Notes: generated by a model not told the origin, from the letters alone. Counted from the stretch's first letter, positions 18,784 through 27,954 are shown. The stretch: 64,000 nucleotides of DNA from Pontibacter actiniarum (GCF_003585765.1 NZ_CP021235.1:1116001-1180000); one strand, 5' to 3'. Translations and numbers: made by a program.

Positions 18784-19722
18784 ATGGAAATAGAAAAAGT
18801 AAAATGCCTTATTATTGGCTCGGGGCCTGCTGGCTACACAGCGGCTATTTATGCCTCCAGAGCCGGTCTTAATCCTATACTATACCAAGGCCTGCAGCCC
18901 GGCGGGCAGCTCACAATCACCAACGATGTAGAGAACTATCCTGGTTACCCAGAGGGAGTTATGGGGCCTGAGATGATGGAGGACTTTAAGAAGCAGGCGG
19001 AGCGTTTCGGCACCGATGTGCGCTACGGAATTGCCACGGCCGTGGACTTTTCTTCGCAGCCGCACAAGGTGGTGATCGACGACCAGAAGACGATTGAAGC
19101 AGATGCCGTGATTATCTCCACGGGCGCCTCTGCCAAGTGGCTGGGCATGGAGTCGGAGTCCAGGCTAAACGGCAACGGCGTGTCTGCCTGCGCGGTGTGC
19201 GACGGCTTCTTTTACCGCGGCCAGGATGTGGCGATTGTAGGAGCCGGCGATACCGCAGCCGAGGAAGCGACTTACCTCTCTAACCTGTGCAACAAAGTAT
19301 ACATGCTGGTGCGCCGCGAGGAGATGCGGGCCTCTACCATTATGCAGGAGCGCGTGCTGAACACCAAGAACATCGAGGTGCTGTGGAACACGGTAACCGA
19401 CGAGATCCTGGGAGAAGACACCGTGGAGGCTGTACGCGTGAAGAACGCGGTGACGGGAGAAATGCGCGAGATTCCGGTGAAGGGCTTCTTTGTGGCTATA
19501 GGCCATAAGCCTAACTCTGATATCTTTGCTGAGTACCTCAACCTGGATGAGAACGGCTATATCCGCACAATCCCGGGCACTGCCAAAACAAACATCGACG
19601 GGGTGTTTGCCTGCGGCGATGTGCAGGACTTTACCTACCGCCAGGCCGTTACGGCTGCTGGCTCCGGGTGTATGGCCGCATTGGATGCCGAGCGTTACCT
19701 GGCCTCTAAAGGATTGCACTAA
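18784..19722 (+). CDS. trxB: Thioredoxin-disulfide reductase
   Basis: 312 aa from the ATG at 18784; the 33 in-frame codons before it run through the promoter region. FAD-binding GSGPAG at 12-17, redox-active ACAVCDG with Cys136 and Cys139, NADPH-binding GAGDTAAEEA, and C-terminal FAD motif GVFACGDVQDFTYRQA. It transfers electrons from NADPH to thioredoxin in the cytosol. A TATACTTG close to the -7 consensus lies about 35 nt upstream. The next gene starts 141 bp later, after a large hairpin. Confidence 0.96.
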   Translation: MEIEKVKCLIIGSGPAGYTAAIYASRAGLNPILYQGLQPGGQLTITNDVENYPGYPEGVMGPEMMEDFKKQAERFGTDVRYGIATAVDFSSQPHKVVIDDQKTIEADAVIISTGASAKWLGMESESRLNGNGVSACAVCDGFFYRGQDVAIVGAGDTAAEEATYLSNLCNKVYMLVRREEMRASTIMQERVLNTKNIEVLWNTVTDEILGEDTVEAVRVKNAVTGEMREIPVKGFFVAIGHKPNSDIFAEYLNLDENGYIRTIPGTAKTNIDGVFACGDVQDFTYRQAVTAAGSGCMAALDAERYLASKGLH

Positions 19723-19792
19723 CCTTTAATGCAAATAAGCAACTGGCATGCACTTTCTTAGCGGTTGTGCTGTTAGCTGTATCACAATAAAA

Positions 19793-19849
19793 TGGCTGCG
19801 CTGCAGTTTAATTTAGCGAATGACGTGCTGTGGTAAGGCAGCGCAGCCA
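19793..19849. other. Perfect 12-bp inverted repeat with 33-nt loop just before the M23 gene
   Basis: TGGCTGCGCTGC (19793-19804) pairs exactly with GCAGCGCAGCCA (19838-19849). The stem ends 14 nt before the ATG at 19864. No T-run, so it does not look like a terminator. Confidence 0.7.
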
Positions 19850-19863
19850 ATCTGTTGATGCAA

Positions 19864-20913
19864 ATGTCAAAGTATAAAGCACCCTCTATTTTTGTACTGT
19901 TTCTCTTTAGCATGCTGTGGTGTGCCGGAGGAGCCTTTGGGCAGGGGAAAGTAAAAGACCTCTTCAAGGTCAAGACCCCGAAGATACAGTACGTCCGTCC
20001 GGACACCACCATCCTCATCAAGTATGAGGACTTCCCGGATGAAGATTCTGACGCGGATCAGTCTATTTACTTCAACCCTAAGAAGGAGCTCTCCATTGTC
20101 AGCGAGGATACCTCCGAGCTGGACCTGGGGGAGCAGCACATCGTGGAGATGTCCGAGGAAGTGCTGGTGGACTCTACCTGGATTAAGATTGCCGGTTACT
20201 ATGCGATTTGGGACACCCGAAACATTAACCCATACCGCATGGATGGCCGCCAGTTAAAGGATACGGTAGACATCAAGCTGTACGACCCGAAGCAGAACCG
20301 CGACTACAAAATGCCGTTGGACAAGACACCGATCACCAGCCATTTTGGTGCAAGGGGAGGCCGGTGGCACTATGGCACCGACATAGACCTGGACACGGGA
20401 GATAGCATTGTTGCAGCCTTTGATGGCGTTGTGCGGATTAATAAGTGGGATGGTGGTGGCTACGGCAACTATATCGTGGTGCGCCACTATAACGGCTTAG
20501 AGACCCTGTACGGCCACATGAGCAAGCCCATCGCCAAGCCAGGTGACTTTGTGAAGGCGGGGCAGCTGATTGGCTTAGGTGGTAGCACGGGCAGGAGCTC
20601 CGGGCCGCACCTGCACTATGAGGTGCGCTACCAGGGAAACCCGATGGACCCGGAGAACCTCTACGATTTCCCGGACTACCTGCTTAAGGGCGACAGCTAC
20701 CAGATAACGGCGGCGGTTTTCAACTACTCTAACCGCGCCAGGAGCGGCACCAGCAGCAGTGGCCGCAGGGCCGCGTACCACAAAGTTCGCAGCGGCGACA
20801 CTTTATCGGGTATTGCCAAGCGCTACGGCGTATCGGTAAGCCAGTTAACACGCCTGAACGGCATCAGCACGCGCACTACCCTGAGAGTGGGCAAGTCGTT
20901 GCGCATCAGGTAA
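19864..20913 (+). CDS. M23 family murein endopeptidase with C-terminal LysM
   Basis: About 349 aa. I chose the ATG at 19864 because MSKYKAPSIFVLFLFSMLW is a good signal peptide (cleavage near AFG-Q); an ATG two codons upstream is equivalent. The N-terminal third is not recognised. The M23/LytM domain (about 150-270) has the zinc ligands HFGARGGRWHYGTDID and GPHLHYEVR, and the conserved loop VVRHYNGLETLYGHMS. The C-terminus is a LysM repeat (YHKVRSGDTLSGIAKRYGVS to the end). A periplasmic DD-endopeptidase or amidase activator is expected, anchored to peptidoglycan by LysM. It is probably co-transcribed with bshB1, 18 nt downstream. Confidence 0.92.
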   Translation: MSKYKAPSIFVLFLFSMLWCAGGAFGQGKVKDLFKVKTPKIQYVRPDTTILIKYEDFPDEDSDADQSIYFNPKKELSIVSEDTSELDLGEQHIVEMSEEVLVDSTWIKIAGYYAIWDTRNINPYRMDGRQLKDTVDIKLYDPKQNRDYKMPLDKTPITSHFGARGGRWHYGTDIDLDTGDSIVAAFDGVVRINKWDGGGYGNYIVVRHYNGLETLYGHMSKPIAKPGDFVKAGQLIGLGGSTGRSSGPHLHYEVRYQGNPMDPENLYDFPDYLLKGDSYQITAAVFNYSNRARSGTSSSGRRAAYHKVRSGDTLSGIAKRYGVSVSQLTRLNGISTRTTLRVGKSLRIR

Positions 20914-20931
20914 ATTTATACATTAAAAACC

Positions 20932-21651
20932 ATGAAATTAGATATACTAGCCTTCGCTTCACACCCCGATGACATAGAGTTAGGCTGTGCCGGTACGCTG
21001 ATTGCGCATGTGGCCGCCGGTAAAAAGGTGGGCATTGTGGACTTAACGGCCGGGGAGCTTGGCACGCGCGGTACGCCGGAAGGGCGTATTCAGGAGGCAA
21101 AAGATGCCGCAGAGGTCATGGGGCTGAGTGCCCGCGAGAACCTGGGCATGGCAGATGGCTTCTTCCAGAACGATAGGGAGCACCAGCTGATGGTGATCGA
21201 GAAGATCCGCAAGTATAAACCGGAGATCGTGATCATGAATGCCGTTTATGACAGGCATCCGGACCACGGGCGGGGATCGGAGCTTGTTTCGGAGTCCTGC
21301 TTCAAGTCTGGTCTTAAAATGATCAAAACAAAGGAGGAGGACGGGAGTGAGCAGGAGGCCTGGCGACCGAAAGTTGTGTACCACTACATTCAGGATCGCC
21401 TAATCACACCGGACCTGGTGGTGGACGTGACGCCTTACTGGGAAAAGAAGATGGAGGCCATCCGTGCTTTCAAATCTCAGTTCTACAACCCGGATGATGC
21501 CTCGCCAAACACTTATATTTCGTCGCCTGAGTTTCTGCGTTTTGTGGAGGCGCGGGCACTGGAGCTAGGGCATGCCATCGGCACAACCTACGGGGAGGGC
21601 TTTACCAAGGAACGTTACATAGGCGTAAAGAACCTGTTTGACCTGCTCTAG
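20932..21651 (+). CDS. bshB1: Bacillithiol biosynthesis deacetylase BshB1
   Basis: 239 aa of the PIG-L/LmbE-like zinc deacetylase family. The zinc-binding AHPDD-type motif is SHPDDIELG (His11-Asp14), with the third ligand region DRHPDHGRG (His109-His112). Close match to BshB1 of Bacteroidetes and Firmicutes (GELGTRGTPEGR, NLGMADGFF, FKSQF). It removes the acetyl group from GlcNAc-malate, the second step of bacillithiol synthesis, so the organism probably uses bacillithiol as its low-molecular-weight thiol. It follows the M23 gene closely. It ends in front of an exceptionally strong terminator. Confidence 0.92.
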   Translation: MKLDILAFASHPDDIELGCAGTLIAHVAAGKKVGIVDLTAGELGTRGTPEGRIQEAKDAAEVMGLSARENLGMADGFFQNDREHQLMVIEKIRKYKPEIVIMNAVYDRHPDHGRGSELVSESCFKSGLKMIKTKEEDGSEQEAWRPKVVYHYIQDRLITPDLVVDVTPYWEKKMEAIRAFKSQFYNPDDASPNTYISSPEFLRFVEARALELGHAIGTTYGEGFTKERYIGVKNLFDLL

Positions 21652-21669
21652 CAGCAGGATTACTTACAG

Positions 21670-21731
21670 CATAAAGTATAAAAGGCGGGGCCGCTGCACT
21701 GGTGCAGCGGCCCCGCCTTTTATACTTTATG
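21670..21731. terminator. Exceptional bidirectional terminator: perfect 30-bp stem
   Basis: 21670-21699 is fully complementary to 21702-21731 with a 2-nt nominal loop. GC-rich core, and the AAGTATAAAA word and its complement at the base. It lies between convergent bshB1 and accC. Confidence 0.95.
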
Positions 21732-21744
21732 CTGAAGAGAAGGC

Positions 21745-23241
21745 CTAACGTGTTCTGTTGCGGCGCCAGCTAGAGGCAGTCTCGCTTAGAGCCGTGGCCT
21801 CGGATGTGGCAGGCTTCTGCTTGTTCATCAGCATGGCGGCCAGGGCAACGGCTATCTCGTCGGCCCCTTCGTCAGGCGTCCGCTGCAGTACATCCGGGCT
21901 AAAGTGGCGCTCGATAAACTTTGTGTCGAAGTTGCCGCTCACAAACGCCTCGTGCTGTAACACATAAGAGCCAAACGGCAGCGTGGTTTCTATGCCTGTG
22001 ATCTGGTACTCCTCAATAGCACGCAGCATCTTGTCGATGGCTTCCTGCCGGTCTTTACCGAACGTCACCAGCTTTGCGATCATCGGGTCGTAGTAGATCG
22101 GAATCTCCATCCCTTGCTCAAAGCCGTCGTCTACACGCACTCCAAGCCCTTGAGGGCGCTTGTACGTCTCTAGCTTGCCGATGTCCGGCAGGAAGTTGTT
22201 GGCAGGGTCTTCGGCGTAAACGCGCAGCTCCAGGGCGTGGCCGTATATCTCCAGGTCTTCCTGCTTAAAGCTAAGCGGGTTGCCTTCCGCAATAAGTATT
22301 TGCTCTTTTACCAGGTCGAGGCCGGTAATCTGCTCCGTAACCGGGTGCTCCACCTGCAGGCGCGTGTTCATCTCCAGGAAGTAGAAGTTCATATTCTCGT
22401 CCAGCAGGAACTCCACCGTGCCGGCGCCAACATAGTCGCAGGCTTTGGCCACGTTCACCGCGTTGCGCCCCATTTCCTCGCGCAGGGCAGGGGTAAGCAC
22501 AGAAGATGGCGCCTCTTCGATTACTTTCTGGTGGCGGCGCTGTATGGAGCACTCGCGCTCAAAAAGATGCACAATATTGCCGTGTGTATCGCCCAGCACC
22601 TGAATCTCGATGTGGCGCGGCGAACCGATATACTTTTCAATAAACACAGAGCCGTCTCCGAAGGCAGAGGTGGCCTCGCTAACGGCCAGCTTCATCTGCT
22701 CCTCAAAAGAGGCAACGTCCTCTACAACGCGCATGCCTTTGCCGCCGCCGCCGGCGCTCGCTTTGATCAGGATCGGGAAGCCTACCTGCTGTGCGATTTG
22801 CTTGGCTTCCTCCACATCGGTGATGGCGCTCTCGGTGCCCGGCACCATCGGGATGTTATACTTGGCTACCGCCGCTTTGGCCGCCAGCTTGCTTCCCATC
22901 AGGTCGATGGCCTCCGGCGACGGGCCGATAAATATCAGGCCTGCCTCCTGCACGGCCTTGGCGAAACCGGCATTCTCCGACAAGAAACCATAGCCCGGGT
23001 GAATGGCATCCACCCCCAGGTCCTTGCACACCTGAATAATGACGTCGCCGCGCAGGTATGACTCATTGGACTTAGGGCCGCCTACGCAGACCGCCTCATC
23101 GGCAAAGCGCACGTGCAGGGCGTTGCGGTCGGCCTCGCTGTACACGGCTACCGTCTTAATACCCATTTCCTTAGCTGTTCGCATTACCCGCAGGGCAATT
23201 TCGCCACGGTTGGCTACCAGTATCTTGTTGATCTTTCTCAT
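21745..23241 (-). CDS. accC: Acetyl-CoA carboxylase biotin carboxylase subunit
   Basis: 498 aa, slightly longer than the usual 450 because of a Ser/Thr/Ala-rich tail. Biotin-carboxylase N domain MRKINKILVANRGEIALRVMR, ATP-grasp glycine loop KASAGGGGKGMR, HIEIQVLGD, the catalytic-site region FLEMNTRLQVEHPVTE, and C domain ALELRVYAEDP. It carboxylates biotin on AccB/BCCP with ATP and bicarbonate, the first step of fatty-acid synthesis. accB is not adjacent in this window, unlike many bacteria, so the partner must be elsewhere; a role in another acyl-CoA carboxylase cannot be excluded. It is divergent from spt with back-to-back promoters. Confidence 0.93.
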   Translation of the reverse strand: MRKINKILVANRGEIALRVMRTAKEMGIKTVAVYSEADRNALHVRFADEAVCVGGPKSNESYLRGDVIIQVCKDLGVDAIHPGYGFLSENAGFAKAVQEAGLIFIGPSPEAIDLMGSKLAAKAAVAKYNIPMVPGTESAITDVEEAKQIAQQVGFPILIKASAGGGGKGMRVVEDVASFEEQMKLAVSEATSAFGDGSVFIEKYIGSPRHIEIQVLGDTHGNIVHLFERECSIQRRHQKVIEEAPSSVLTPALREEMGRNAVNVAKACDYVGAGTVEFLLDENMNFYFLEMNTRLQVEHPVTEQITGLDLVKEQILIAEGNPLSFKQEDLEIYGHALELRVYAEDPANNFLPDIGKLETYKRPQGLGVRVDDGFEQGMEIPIYYDPMIAKLVTFGKDRQEAIDKMLRAIEEYQITGIETTLPFGSYVLQHEAFVSGNFDTKFIERHFSPDVLQRTPDEGADEIAVALAAMLMNKQKPATSEATALSETASSWRRNRTR

Positions 23242-23286
23242 GCAGATGCTATGGTTTATTTTACTTCAAAGAAAAGCTTTTGAGGC

Positions 23287-23294
23287 CAAAGTTA
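23287..23294 (-). promoter_or_regulatory. -7 element (TAACTTTG) for accC
   Basis: Exact match on the minus strand, about 46 nt upstream of the accC start. No clear -33 box. Confidence 0.55.
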
Positions 23295-23338
23295 AAAATA
23301 CGGTGCGTAAAAATGCCCCGGAGAGTATAGGGTATAGA

Positions 23339-23369
23339 TTGTATATGAATCGAATAAACCATAACTTTG
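23339..23369 (+). promoter_or_regulatory. Promoter of spt
   Basis: TTG (23339-23341), 20-nt spacer and TAACTTTG (23362-23369): full agreement with the Bacteroidetes TTG-N17-23-TAnnTTTG promoter. Leader about 78 nt. Confidence 0.75.
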
Positions 23370-23453
23370 CGCTGCATTATACCTAATTTCGTTTAATAGG
23401 GTATGAGGCGAAAAACGAATTGAAATTATCCCGATAACCTAATTATTACACAA

Positions 23454-24692
23454 GTGGATTTATTTGAAAAGTTGTTGACCAACAGGGGCCCACTAGGCAG
23501 CCACTCACACTACGCACACGGTTACTTTACGTTTCCTAAGCTGGAGGGTGAGATTTCTCCACGAATGAAGTTTAGAGGCAAAGAGGTGTTGACCTGGAGC
23601 CTTAACAACTATCTTGGCCTTGCCAACCACCCTGAGGTGCGCAAAGCTGATGCTGAAGGCGCTGCCGAGTGGGGTATGGCTACGCCAATGGGAGCGCGCA
23701 TCATGTCCGGAAACACGAACCTGCATGAGCAACTGGAGTCTGAGCTGGCTGACTTTGTGAAGAAGGAAGACGCTATGTTGCTGAACTTCGGTTACCAGGG
23801 CGTGCTGTCTATTATTGATGCGTTGGTTGACCGCCACGATGTAATAGTATACGATGCCGAGTCGCACGCCTGTATTATCGACGGCGTAAGACTGCACCAG
23901 GGAAAGCGCTTTGTGTATGGCCACAACGATATGGAGAGCCTGGAGAAACAGCTGGAGCGTGCCACACGCTGGGCTGAGAACACAGGTGGTGCTATTCTTG
24001 TGATTACAGAGGGTGTGTTTGGCATGTCCGGTAACCTGGGCAAGCTGCGCGAAGTGGTAGCCCTGAAAGAGAAATTCAACTTCCGCCTGCTGGTAGACGA
24101 TGCCCACGGCTTCGGAACCATGGGAGCCACTGGCGCCGGTACAGGTGAGCACCTGGGCTGCCAGGATGGTATAGACGTTTACTTCTCAACGTTTGCCAAG
24201 TCTATGGCCAGCATTGGTGCCTTTGTAGCCTCTAACGAGCAGGTGGTAGAGTACCTTCGCTACAACATGCGCTCACAGATTTTCGCTAAGTCGCTGCCGA
24301 TGCCGCTGGTGGTAGGAGCCCTGAAGCGCCTGGAGCTGCTGCGTTCCACTCCTGAGCTGAAGGACAAGCTGTGGGAGGTGGTACACGCCCTGCAGAGCGG
24401 CCTGCGCGAGAAAGGCTTTAACATCGGTACAACAGAGTCGCCGGTTACGCCTGTGTTCCTGAACGGACAGATTCCGGACGCAACGCAACTGACGCTGGAC
24501 CTGCGCGAGAACTACAGCATCTTCTGCTCCATCGTGGTGTACCCGGTAGTACCGAAGGATGTGATCATGCTGCGCCTGATCCCAACGGCTGCGCACACAC
24601 TGGCGGATGTGGAAGAGACGATCAACGCCTTTGAAAAAATTGCACAAAAGCTAGACAAGGGCTTGTACTCTAGCCCGGCAGTTACGGCCTAG
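23454..24692 (+). CDS. spt: Serine palmitoyltransferase-type alpha-oxoamine synthase
   Basis: 412 aa with a GTG start (MDLFEKLLTNRGPLG); I see no in-frame ATG nearby. PLP fold type I: NNYLGLANHPEV, YDAESHACIIDG, LVDDAHGFGTMG (PLP-contacting Asp and His around 215-218) and STFAKSMASIG with the Schiff-base Lys249. The overall sequence fits the Bacteroidetes serine palmitoyltransferase clade, which condenses serine with an acyl-CoA to start sphingolipid synthesis. Paralogues making aminooxononanoate (BioF) or aminoketobutyrate (Kbl) are the alternatives. Sphingolipids are a hallmark of this phylum. It has its own consensus promoter and a 105-bp gap before the next gene. Confidence 0.88.
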   Translation: MDLFEKLLTNRGPLGSHSHYAHGYFTFPKLEGEISPRMKFRGKEVLTWSLNNYLGLANHPEVRKADAEGAAEWGMATPMGARIMSGNTNLHEQLESELADFVKKEDAMLLNFGYQGVLSIIDALVDRHDVIVYDAESHACIIDGVRLHQGKRFVYGHNDMESLEKQLERATRWAENTGGAILVITEGVFGMSGNLGKLREVVALKEKFNFRLLVDDAHGFGTMGATGAGTGEHLGCQDGIDVYFSTFAKSMASIGAFVASNEQVVEYLRYNMRSQIFAKSLPMPLVVGALKRLELLRSTPELKDKLWEVVHALQSGLREKGFNIGTTESPVTPVFLNGQIPDATQLTLDLRENYSIFCSIVVYPVVPKDVIMLRLIPTAAHTLADVEETINAFEKIAQKLDKGLYSSPAVTA

Positions 24693-24797
24693 CAGCTTCC
24701 AGAGGCTTATATTAAAATTTCTGAATCTTTGCTTGTTTGTAACAAATGTGTATATTAGAGCTATAAAATCAAATGTTTCACTATAACAATAGCTCTA

Positions 24798-24992
24798 ATG
24801 ACGAACAACTTTAACAAACTGAAGGACTTGGTTATGTCCCTGGAAGGTGACTTCGATAAGTTCTACGACAAAGGTAATGCTGCTGCTGGTACGCGCGTAC
24901 GCAAAGGCATGCAAGACCTGAAGAACATGGCACAGGACATCCGCAAGGAGGTTCAGGATATCAAAAACGATAAAGCTGAGTCTGCTAAGTAA
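24798..24992 (+). CDS. Histone H1-like (Hc1-like) small protein
   Basis: 64 aa, highly charged and probably one helix or coiled-coil with many Lys/Asp. The sequence MTNNFNKLKDLVMSLEGDFD followed by KFYDKGNAAAGTRVRKGMQD resembles the short histone-H1-like proteins of Bacteroidetes and chlamydiae, especially the Gly-Asn-Ala-Ala-Ala-Gly-Thr-Arg-Val-Arg-Lys segment. Presumed nucleoid-associated. It is followed by a very strong terminator, and an AATCTTTG (one mismatch from the -7 consensus) lies about 70 nt upstream. Such genes are usually abundantly expressed. Confidence 0.8.
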   Translation: MTNNFNKLKDLVMSLEGDFDKFYDKGNAAAGTRVRKGMQDLKNMAQDIRKEVQDIKNDKAESAK

Positions 24993-25010
24993 TTAGCCGA
25001 AGACAGTATA

Positions 25011-25048
25011 AATAAAAAAGGTGGTCTGCAAAGACCACCTTTTTTATT
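25011..25048. terminator. Bidirectional terminator with GCAA tetraloop
   Basis: Perfect 17-bp stem (25011-25027 with 25032-25048) with A- and T-rich bases. It separates convergent hc1-like and tyrS genes. Confidence 0.93.
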
Positions 25049-25068
25049 GTATTTACCCTTACTTTCAG

Positions 25069-26373
25069 CTAGTTAACGGAAATTAGGTAGTAGTTTTTCT
25101 TGCCTTTCTGCACGACCAGGTACTTGCCCTGCAGCAGTTCGAAGCTTACCGGCTCCTCGGCGTGCTGTACCTTCTGGCGGTTTACGCTTACCCCGCCGTT
25201 CTTGATCATGCGCTTGGCTTCGCCCTTCGACTCGAACACCTGCCCGCCCGACAGGTCGGAGAGCAGATCCGTGACATTGGCTGCGCTGGCATAGTCTGCC
25301 TGGCTCACCTGAATTTGCGGCACTCCTTCAAACACAGAGAGCAAAACATCCTCTTTAAGGCCCTTCAGCGTCTCTAAATCGCCTTTTCCAAATAAAATTT
25401 CAGAGGCATCCACGGCTGCATTGTAGTCTTCCTCCGAGTGAACGCGAATTGTAACATCTTTAGCGAGGGCTTTCTGTAGCAAACGCTGGTGGGGGGCCTG
25501 TTTGTGCTCTTCGGTTATCTTTTCGATCTCCTCCTGCGGAAGCAGCGTGTACACCTTTATCAGTTTCTCGGCCTCTTCGTCGGACAGGTTCAGCCAGAAC
25601 TGGTAGAACTTGTAAGGGGAGGTAAGGTTCGGGTCCAGCCACACGTTGCCGCCTTCCGACTTGCCAAATTTAGTGCCATCCGACTTCGTTACCAACTTGC
25701 CTACCAGGGCGAAGGCCTTGCCGCCATCCATACGGCGGATAAGCTCGGTGCCGGTCGTGATGTTGCCCCACTGGTCGGAGGCGCCCATCTGTAGTTTAAG
25801 CCCTTTATTCTTGTAGAGGTGGTAGAAGTCGTAACCCTGGATAAGTTGGTAGGCAAACTCCGTGTAAGAGAGCCCTTCGGCACGGTCACCCTCTTCGTCT
25901 GCGTTGATGCGTTTCTTAACAGAGTCCTTGCTCATCATGTAGTTCACGGTGATGTGCTTGCCCACTTCGCGCAGGAAGCCCAGGAAGCTGAAGTCTTTAA
26001 ACCAATCGTAGTTGTTTACGATCTCGGCGGAGTTGGTGCCGCAGTCAAAGTCCAGGAATTTCTCCAGTTGCTTTTTGATGCCCTCCTGATTCCCGCGGAG
26101 GGTTTCCTCATCCAGCAGGTTGCGCTCCGCTGACTTTCCGGATGGGTCACCGATCATGCCGGTAGCACCGCCAACCAGGGCAAACGGCTTATGCCCGGCA
26201 CGCTGCAGGTGCACCAACAGCATAATGGTGGCCAGGTTGCCAATGTGCAGCGACTTGGCCGTAGGGTCGAAACCGATATAGCCGGAGGTCATTTCAGAGG
26301 CAAGTTGTTCTTCTGTGCCCGGCATGAAATCATGGAGCATGCCTCTCCATCGCAGTTCTTCAATAAGGTTCAT
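25069..26373 (-). CDS. tyrS: Tyrosyl-tRNA synthetase
   Basis: 434 aa, complete. Class I motifs: HIGN (HIGH motif, 43-46) and KFGKSEGGN (KMSKS variant, bacterial TyrRS type 1). The catalytic pocket has [14 protein letters not shown] and [12 protein letters not shown]. The C-terminal S4 RNA-binding domain is visible in [21 protein letters not shown]. It charges tRNA-Tyr in the cytosol. A TATATTTG promoter element lies 26 nt upstream, so the leader is short and no T-box-like region is present. It is convergent with the hc1-like gene. Confidence 0.97.
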   Translation of the reverse strand: MNLIEELRWRGMLHDFMPGTEEQLASEMTSGYIGFDPTAKSLHIGNLATIMLLVHLQRAGHKPFALVGGATGMIGDPSGKSAERNLLDEETLRGNQEGIKKQLEKFLDFDCGTNSAEIVNNYDWFKDFSFLGFLREVGKHITVNYMMSKDSVKKRINADEEGDRAEGLSYTEFAYQLIQGYDFYHLYKNKGLKLQMGASDQWGNITTGTELIRRMDGGKAFALVGKLVTKSDGTKFGKSEGGNVWLDPNLTSPYKFYQFWLNLSDEEAEKLIKVYTLLPQEEIEKITEEHKQAPHQRLLQKALAKDVTIRVHSEEDYNAAVDASEILFGKGDLETLKGLKEDVLLSVFEGVPQIQVSQADYASAANVTDLLSDLSGGQVFESKGEAKRMIKNGGVSVNRQKVQHAEEPVSFELLQGKYLVVQKGKKNYYLISVN

Positions 26374-26706
26374 CTATTCCTAGTTCATCTGTTCTAGGCA
26401 AATATAAAAAAGAGTTGGCAGATTGGGGCGGAAAGGGGGGCAGGAGATCGGAACATTATTCAAAACTGCTATATTCCCAGGGCTTTTCAGCAGAGGCGGC
26501 TTGGCCCCCATACCTCATGCAGTGGAGCGTAAGCAGGAAGAACAGGGTGCGCTATTTAGCTCGTAAATTTTTGCTTATAAACTTACTGCTGTTCCAAAGC
26601 AGTTGTTCAACCAGAGGCTCTTTAAGCGAGGTAGAAGTCAAGAAGAGGCTGTTGCCGCTGCCCAAGCGCTTCACCACGGCTTGTACGACACCTCTGCATC
26701 ATCTTG
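26374..26706. other. Intergenic region with tyrS promoter; no gene recognised
   Basis: A plus-strand open frame (26415-26834) runs into the antisense of the next gene and has no protein-like character. Only the tyrS -7 element is supported. Confidence 0.5.
26399..26406 (-). promoter_or_regulatory. -7 element (TATATTTG) for tyrS
   Basis: Exact minus-strand TAnnTTTG; leader about 20 nt. Confidence 0.6.
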
Positions 26707-27771
26707 CTATAAGCTTCCTAGTTCCTCTGCAATGCGCTTGTTCCACTGCTCCTGTGCCTGCTTGTTCAGGCCATGCTGCGTTTCCGTGTCGTACTGTTCC
26801 TGTAGTTGGTTCATCTCCCGGAAAGACTCAATGAAGTGATACTGAATGATGCTGTTGTAGTCGGCCACGGAGAGAATTGCCGGTGTGATCTTTTGCTTGA
26901 ACCGCTCCGCCACCAGTTTGGCAATGTCGAAATGCTTCTGCTCGTGGTTAAGGCAGTAGGCGTCTTTGTTTCCGGGCTTCACCCAGGAGGAGCTTTGCAG
27001 CATGTAGACTTTCATGTCGAGGTAGAGGTGCAGGACGCCCTGCTTTACCTCTGTGCGGCCTTCGTAGGAGAAACTCGGGAAAACGGCTGCCGCATACCTG
27101 CTTGGTTTGGCAGGGTTGCCGGTAAAATCGCTCCAGGCCAGTGGGCGTTGCGGAGAATAGTACACGGTGTCGGCTGTTTCGGAAGCGGCATAGTCTGAAA
27201 AGATGACTTTAATGTCCTTTGCCAGGGCCGGGTTGGTGCTTGCCTCGCGGTCCATCCAGGTATTCAGAAAGGTAAGCGACTGCACGAGGGCCTTTCGCAA
27301 GGCCGGTTCGGCCACGTCCTCCTGGCTGGCCGGGCGGTCGTAACGCAGGCCGCCGCGATACTGGGTAAGCGGCACGGTTTCATCCTGGTTCAGCCTCAGC
27401 TCAAAATCCATCGACACTACGGCCTGACCCTCTACACGGCCAGCCTTACCGGCTTTCTCCGAGATGTTCAGCTCCTTGATCCGCACTACAATGGGGCGCA
27501 GTTTTTTATTCTGTGGCAGGTTTTTAAGTATAAACTCCTGTACGGCCACATGTCCGCCGCCCGCCAGGTCTGTCGCGCCACCCGGTATAAGCCGTGCGAC
27601 GGCGGCTTTGTCGACCCGGCTGTCAAGTACCTCTGCGACATAGAACTCCTTTGGCGTGAAGGGGAGTGGCTCGTGCTTCAGCACTAAGGGTGTGTTGCCT
27701 CCGGCTGTTGCCGTGGCCGCGTAAAATAACAGTAGGAGCAGCGCCAGGCTACCGGAAAGTATGGTCTTCAT
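26707..27771 (-). CDS. Putative secreted zinc-dependent hydrolase, DUF922-like
   Basis: 354 aa from the ATG complementary to 27769-27771, which begins a signal peptide (MKTILSGSLALLLLLFYAAT). The longer upstream frame lacks one and overlaps holA's promoter. The N-terminal half is not recognised. The C-terminal half has PLAWSDFTGNP (about 210-220), a region typical of DUF922 proteins, followed by NHEQKHFDIAKL (His276, His280), an HExxH-like variant with Gln in the third place that suggests a zincin-type metal site. Activity is unproven. Probably periplasmic. It is divergent from holA, with the two starts about 180 bp apart. Confidence 0.65.
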   Translation of the reverse strand: MKTILSGSLALLLLLFYAATATAGGNTPLVLKHEPLPFTPKEFYVAEVLDSRVDKAAVARLIPGGATDLAGGGHVAVQEFILKNLPQNKKLRPIVVRIKELNISEKAGKAGRVEGQAVVSMDFELRLNQDETVPLTQYRGGLRYDRPASQEDVAEPALRKALVQSLTFLNTWMDREASTNPALAKDIKVIFSDYAASETADTVYYSPQRPLAWSDFTGNPAKPSRYAAAVFPSFSYEGRTEVKQGVLHLYLDMKVYMLQSSSWVKPGNKDAYCLNHEQKHFDIAKLVAERFKQKITPAILSVADYNSIIQYHFIESFREMNQLQEQYDTETQHGLNKQAQEQWNKRIAEELGSL

Positions 27772-27887
27772 AAACAAATAAGCAACAGGGGATATGCAGA
27801 AGCTGCCCTGGAAGAACATGCTTTCCCGCTTTTGAGTTCTGTTGTCGAAATAACCTTTGCCATACTTTCTTTTCGCGGCAGATGCCT

Positions 27888-27895
27888 TAATTTTG
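27888..27895 (+). promoter_or_regulatory. -7 element (TAATTTTG) for holA
   Basis: Exact TAnnTTTG, 60 nt before the ATG at 27955. Confidence 0.5.
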
Positions 27896-27954
27896 TAGGT
27901 GCGGAGAGGCGCATGCATGCCGCTCCGCCTAATCACCATCCACAGCAGCACACC

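Noticed and set aside
26415..26834. 139-codon plus-strand ORF next to tyrS
   Set aside because: Overlaps the antisense of the DUF922-like gene and begins within the promoter region of tyrS; no similarity seen.
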